Shown here: in pieces, positions 56,401 to 62,900 of the stretch | Layout: the number at the start of each line of letters is the position of its first letter | Numbering within the stretch: position 1 is the stretch's first letter | Assembly (NCBI RefSeq): GCF_000237925.1 | Contig: NW_017386065.1 | Location: forward strand, 372,001-436,000 | DNA: 64,000 bases | Direction: 5' to 3' | Source of the DNA: Schistosoma mansoni | Taxonomy: Eukaryota; Platyhelminthes; Trematoda; Strigeidida; Schistosomatidae | Notes under the pieces: model-generated | Seen by the model: the letters and a program-made list of their open reading frames with translations, nothing else | What the model was told of the DNA's origin: nothing | Database searches by the model: none | Made by a program: the position numbers and the translations under genes

Positions 56401-56963
56401 CGGAAAGACATTCATCCATACATAGGAAGAATAGTATTCATATTGTGTGTTGAAAACAAGGAAATAAAAATGAGACAAAAACATTTGAACAAATGAAGTC
56501 AAGGAGGAAATCTCTATACCTACTCAACTAATAAATGGAAATTGACTATAATTTTTTTTAGAAATATGCAGGCGTACATACTCGTAATTAGTCTAATCAA
56601 TAATTGAACCTTTTTTGGTGGAATGTATATACAATGTTTATAATTGCTATAATCATTGTAATGATCAGTTAATACAAAGTTCTACAGATTATAGCTCAGC
56701 AGTAATGTCTCTGACTATCAAAATGGATTCAAAAACCACTGATTATAGTCATTTACCTTAACATTGTAAAAAACGCTTGTTTAATAAATGATAACTGGCA
56801 CAAAAAAACTTCTATCCAGAATTTTCTCCTAACTGTTTACAACTATCCAACTTTAAGTAGTATCCACTCTAATACAGAATCACTTAAACTAGTATTCTCA
56901 ATATCAACTTGATTGATAGAATTCAATCAATAATAAGAATTAAATAACATTAAAATTGTTTAT

Positions 56964-56994
<31 letters not shown>

Positions 56995-59900
56995 GATTAA
57001 TCAATATACCAAGATTATTAAATGATAACAGTGATCACAGACGGAGTCATAACAACGTTTAACAATTACACAATGAAGTGACATGGAATGAAAGGAAGAG
57101 AAAAGAAAATCAAGTACTACTCTTTATGTGTATTTGTATGTTATAAGTTCCTTTAGTATTGAGAAACAGATAGCTGATAATTTTTGTATATTTAATCAAT
57201 TGTGAAAATCAAATTTTTCCGCGCTTACGAAAAGACAAAAAAACGGAAATAGAAAAACAAACGACCTTATTTCATTTTTTTTTTGTTGATAACTTTAAAA
57301 CTCAAGTATAATTTAAAACAAAAATTGACAAGGGATAAATACACAAGGCGAAGAAAAAGTTGTCGGTAAATAATAGAACATTTATTCACTGGTTAAGCAA
57401 ATCAATTTACACCTTCCTTCCTCCCTCTCTCTATATATGAATAATGATTACCATAGGGACACGAAACCAGAGTTCAAGGTAAGCATTTCATTGATAATTA
57501 AGAAAATCTAAATAATACAACCAATTCATCTTATGGCAATATAATAAAGAAATTATAATTTACACCCTTTTCTATTTTGGATGTTCATTACTCAAAAACA
57601 TTTAGGTTTTAGGATTAACAGATTAGCACCAATAAACCATGAAACTATAAAACACGAAGGATGCGAGAAAAAAAAAACGAAATAAATACGTAAGCATAAA
57701 AATTTTTAATTATCAGAAGGGGTTTTGTGGAGATTTAGTATTTTTCATAGTTGAAAGCGTGAGTCAATTGAAGCTAGACCACCATGGAGAACCTGAGAAG
57801 TTCCATAATAGGACGAAACGGCCGTTCAGTGTTTCCAGGTTTACCATGATGGTCTAGCTTCAATTGACTCATGCTTTCAACTATAAAAATTTTTGATATT
57901 TTCCGGTTTACTTCTACTTATAAATGTGTTTCAATCAATCCAAAAAGTTGTGGACGCCTGACCTGAGTATTGCATTTTGAAGAAACACAGAGTTGTAGCT
58001 ACAAATGCTAATTCACCTATCGATGTCATGATAAACAATTTCACCCATATTCATATCATTATAATCAATGACACTTAATGTAACTATTTAATTTTATAAC
58101 TAATTAAATACAGTTACTCTGAAAACGGTAAAAGGTGTATAAACTGAGTAGTTCAATAGCAAACAGTGTAATATGCTGAGTAAAATTAGACAAGTCATAC
58201 AATTACTCAAAACCCTATGGTAAGTTACATAGTTGAGGTATTATTTGAGCAGAACCTAACCTAGGTTTACATAGTTATAGGAGTAAATTTCTTGGTCGGC
58301 AGTTAGCAATGTAGCTTTCATTTTTTTGTCTTCTTCTTTCACTTAGTTCAGTAGGCCAAGCTAAAAAGAATAGTGGTTCATAAGAAATACAGAATAAGTC
58401 AGACAGTTGATTAGAACTAAAGAATAAATGGCCAAAAACATAGATCCTCCTTACTAGTCACAATTTATATCAACATAACAACGAAAAGCTGCTAAGCTGA
58501 ATTCCACAACAGTAAAAGTAGTATTTAGTATCAATGATAATAGACAAAATAAATATTGAAAACACAGTCCTAGAACAATAAATGAAATCGTGAATTAACA
58601 ATTACGAAGTAACAATCAAACTATCCTGACTGATTTCAAGAAAAAACTTATGGATATTACATTACGAATATCTCGTAGATAATGACTACAAAGTCTGATA
58701 AGTACAACTTTTTTAAATTCAACTTAGTATTGTTTGTTTGAATCTTCCCATTGATGTTTGGGACTGCGACTGGTCAGTCTCTAATTGGCATATGTGCATA
58801 CTGTGCGTATTGCCTCGATATAGCCTAAATTCACAAGCATGGTAAGCAAAGATGGGAAGATTCAAACAAACAATACTAAGTTGAATTTAAACTTCGCCAC
58901 ATTGCACAAGCAAGTGGCTATCAGGACTCAGTGGCCAAGTGCATAACGCGATGGCGTTTGAAGCAAAAGGTACTAGGTTCGAGTCCTTTCCGGAGTGAAC
59001 ATCAACTCTGAGATGTGGCAGGTACATCCAGATGACGAATCCCAAATAGGACGAAACGCGCTTCAAACTGGATTCCACTGCTAGCCACTATCCATCTTTG
59101 CTTACAACTTTTTTTATTTTAAAAAGAAAAACTCTATGAATTTACATAGAAACACCATATTTTTGGTCAAATTTTTCTCAAAACAATAATCATACTATTA
59201 GATTTATCAAAATCTCAATGAAAATCTCACAAAATCATAATCAAAACAAACAAACAAACATATAGAAGATTATTTGACAAAAAAAAAAGGAAAACAAACA
59301 AACGATACACATTAGGTAAACAATCATTGACAGTTTATTGACACATATAAGTAATTACCAAAAAAAAATTATAATATAAACAGTAATAAACTCTTGTATT
59401 GAATATCGTATAACTATGTATACAGACAATAATTAAACTATCCTGCTGTGTATTCATAAAAGTTCATTCTCCTCTCTCTCTCATACACACATCAACAGCC
59501 ACAACAACAACAAACACATTCATTTATTTGTTCTTTCTTGATTACATGATTTGAAAAAAAAAAAGAATCATCTAGTAGAAGAATCAAAATGAAATGGATT
59601 AAAATATATTCATATCATAAATATTATTATGTGAATAAATTGAATTGGCAAATAATATCGAAGTATCGAAACCTTAACAACTAACTTCAAATGACAATGA
59701 ATAAATGTACCATATCGAAATTCATTAATTCTCTTTTCTTATTTTTTTTCTTTTTATTCAATTGTCACATAGAAATATCAGTCTTTATCTTATCATGAGT
59801 AAATTACAGAGTAGTACATAAAAAATTCTGAGAAAATTTAATTGTTAAATAGTAAAAACAACGTATGGCTATTGCCAACTTATGTCACCTATGGCGAAGA

Positions 59901-62900
59901 CGAGATATTCGTCTATCAATTAAGGGACGAGTATACTGCGCAGCAGTTCACTCTGTTCTACTTTACGGCTGTGAAACATGGCCATTAAGAGTAGAAGATA
60001 CTCGCAAGGTACTAGTATTTGACCACAGATGTCTTAGAAATATTGCTCGCATCTGCTGGGATCACCGGGTAAGCAATAGTGAGTTTAGACACTGGGTATT
60101 AGGGAATGATGGTAAGTCAATTGATGAGGTTGTAAATCCTCATCGAGTGAAATGGTTGGGCTATATGTTACGTATGCCTTAACACTGATTAGCACGATGC
60201 ACCATATTGACTAGTATTGGGGATGGTTGGAAGAGAGTTAGGGGCGGCCAATCCAAAACGTGGCATCAGTGCTTGAAGTCACTGACTTCTAGTCTGAGCC
60301 ATGTTGGTAGATGCAGACTACTTGGTTGGAGTCCGCGTGACTATCGTAACCAATGGTTGGAGACTCTGGGTGACATGGCTCAGAATCGATCACAATGACG
60401 TAGGTGTATACACTCTTTATCTTCCCTTAAACCTTGAGATTAAAACTGCTTCATATCTGTCTTTCTTCGTGTACTATATCCTGATATACAATCTTTCTTT
60501 GTTACGAGAAGGTTTGAAATCATCTTCAATACATTTTTGTATTGTTTATTTGAATCTTCCCAATGATGTTTATGACTACAATCGATCAATCTCTTATTGG
60601 CAGATGTGCATTTTGTGTAGATTACCTCGAGATCGCATGATAAGCAGTGATGGATGGTGGTTAGCAGTGAAATCTGAGACACAAGTACATTCAACTAAAG
60701 TGTCTCAGGTAAGAAGAAAATCGAGTCTTGGATTCCACTGCTAGCTGCCAACCATCTTCATTTATTATTTTCAATATATTTATATAAATAGTAGTTATTA
60801 TATAAACATGAAATTACAGATTACATGATTTTACTGTTAAACTAATTAGTTATATAATGATAGTTAAAGCTTTAAAACAAGTTAGCATTATGTAATCAAC
60901 ATTCAAACTACAAATATACTAACTAATTTTGAAAGTTATTAAGATGATTGAAATTGAAGTAGAACTAAACAATAATTGATTGATTCGTGGTCATTATTTT
61001 TAATAGTGATTACTTATTGTGTATACATCACTAACTAATCTCCTTAGATATTTAATAGTTGAATTCATGAGCCAATTAAAACTAGACCACCATGGAAAAC
61101 CTGGAAGCACTGGGCGACCGTTTTGTTCTAGTACGGGACTCCTCAGCAGCGAGCATCCATCTTTCTTAATTAATTGTAAAATATTAAAGATTGACTATTG
61201 AAGTTGCTTATTTGAATAATTAAGAGTCAGTTTAGTGGATTAGACCTTTTGAGGCAGACTGTTTGTAAGGAAGATGTAATGAATATTGGATTGTTAAGGT
61301 GTTTCCTACTAAAAAGAAACTTTTCTCTCTAATCAATTATTCTAGCGGCATTGGACAAGAAGTGACTAACATGAAAACCAAGTCATTAACTTCTGAGTTA
61401 TAGGTTTCTTTATCTCGGATTCTCATTTAATATTCACGCTAACTATCAGCATATAAACAACTTGGACACAAGAAATAATTATATCTATCATCATAGGGAA
61501 AATGTAATTACTTATCTATATTCACCAAGTGCTTTCTAAACTGAAACTCCTCAGTCACACATTTAGATATAACTATATTTATTTTTACACATGAATTAAT
61601 AACTATGTGAAATAGAAACAAAATTATCACCATGAATTAACTACATATAAAAAAGATTGAAAAACGATGAAAGAAGTAAGTATGTGTATCAATGAAACGG
61701 ACAAATGACAAACAGTTAATTGTAAATTGAAAGAATTCTTACCATAGCTTCTTCACTATTAAGCCATAATAGTAAATTGTTTCCACTGAAAGATGAATCT
61801 TGTAATAACCAATCACCAGTAAAACCATGCAGTTGGCCATTATATACCATACAAACTTTACCCAATGTTGATGGAGTCACTGGGTATTCAACAACTGAAT
61901 TATTATTGACAATCATATGACTAAGTGCTTCTTGTAAACCAAAACGTAATTGATCTGATGTTGGATTAAATAATACACGGATGAAAACATTTTCACGAAG
62001 AATATACTCTGAAGTTAAGCCATCTATAGAAAAAAGAAAAGCATATTGTTATTTAATTAGACTATGAAAGTAACTAGTATAATATAACTCATATTGTGTT
62101 ATATGTTGCTTATACTGACAGATGTAAGTAGTATGTAGCAGCAATCGGAAATGGAATATCTGCCAAAAGAAGATTGAATTGAAGAGAAAAAAAAAGGAAA
62201 CAGAGAACAATTGGAATAATAGCATAATTGAAAGAATTGTGAAGTATGTAAAGAGCAACTGAAGGAAGATGTGTAAATAATGCATTTCTAGATATGGAAT
62301 TCGCAGTCATAATGTAGAATCTTCCAAGTGAATTATATATTCAGTTAACAACAGAAGTATATAGATAGTCAAATCCATGGTAATTTTATAAGTTTATTTT
62401 GTCGAAAGGTTTTAAGTCGACCTTTTTGCATTGCTGAGGAACTATTAAGTTTTTATATGTCGAATTGTCTGAATTTTATTCAGCTACAATTAGACACTTC
62501 CTGCCAGTCACTCTATATCTTTCATGTAGTAATGACGGCTCCTTTTACTGGGGTTATTGATGAAACAGTGGCTCCCTAAACTTTTTTTGCATTTTTTCTT
62601 TTGGGATCATATTTTTACTCAGATAATAAATTTAAACTATAGAACACCCAAAAAATTTATTACATTCCTCAATTGTTTCGTGATTGGAGGGGAAAGGTTT
62701 ATATTCTTACTATTCAAACGAGATCTATACTTTGTTAGAAAGTTACAGTAAATATACCTTAATACTCTAGATCAACTTTGCTTACAGTTGGAGGTGCACA
62801 ATGCTGACAGGTATAAAACCAGGATTAAAACCTATTCAGTCCTCACCATTTTTCAATGGTTTTACTCACTGGTGTCAGTACTTAATCAATACTACAATAA

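Larger units (their letters stand above)
46105..61742 (-). other. MAP1 long intron (15.6 kb) with assembly gap
   Basis: The largest intron: A, B and G copies, repeat D (49040-49420), a LINE family 1 copy (59862-60515) and the gap (48149-48478). 46930-48060, 50640-51830, 52020-52690, 53400-54880 and 56210-57690 lack recognisable elements. A missed small exon cannot be excluded here. Confidence 0.6.
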
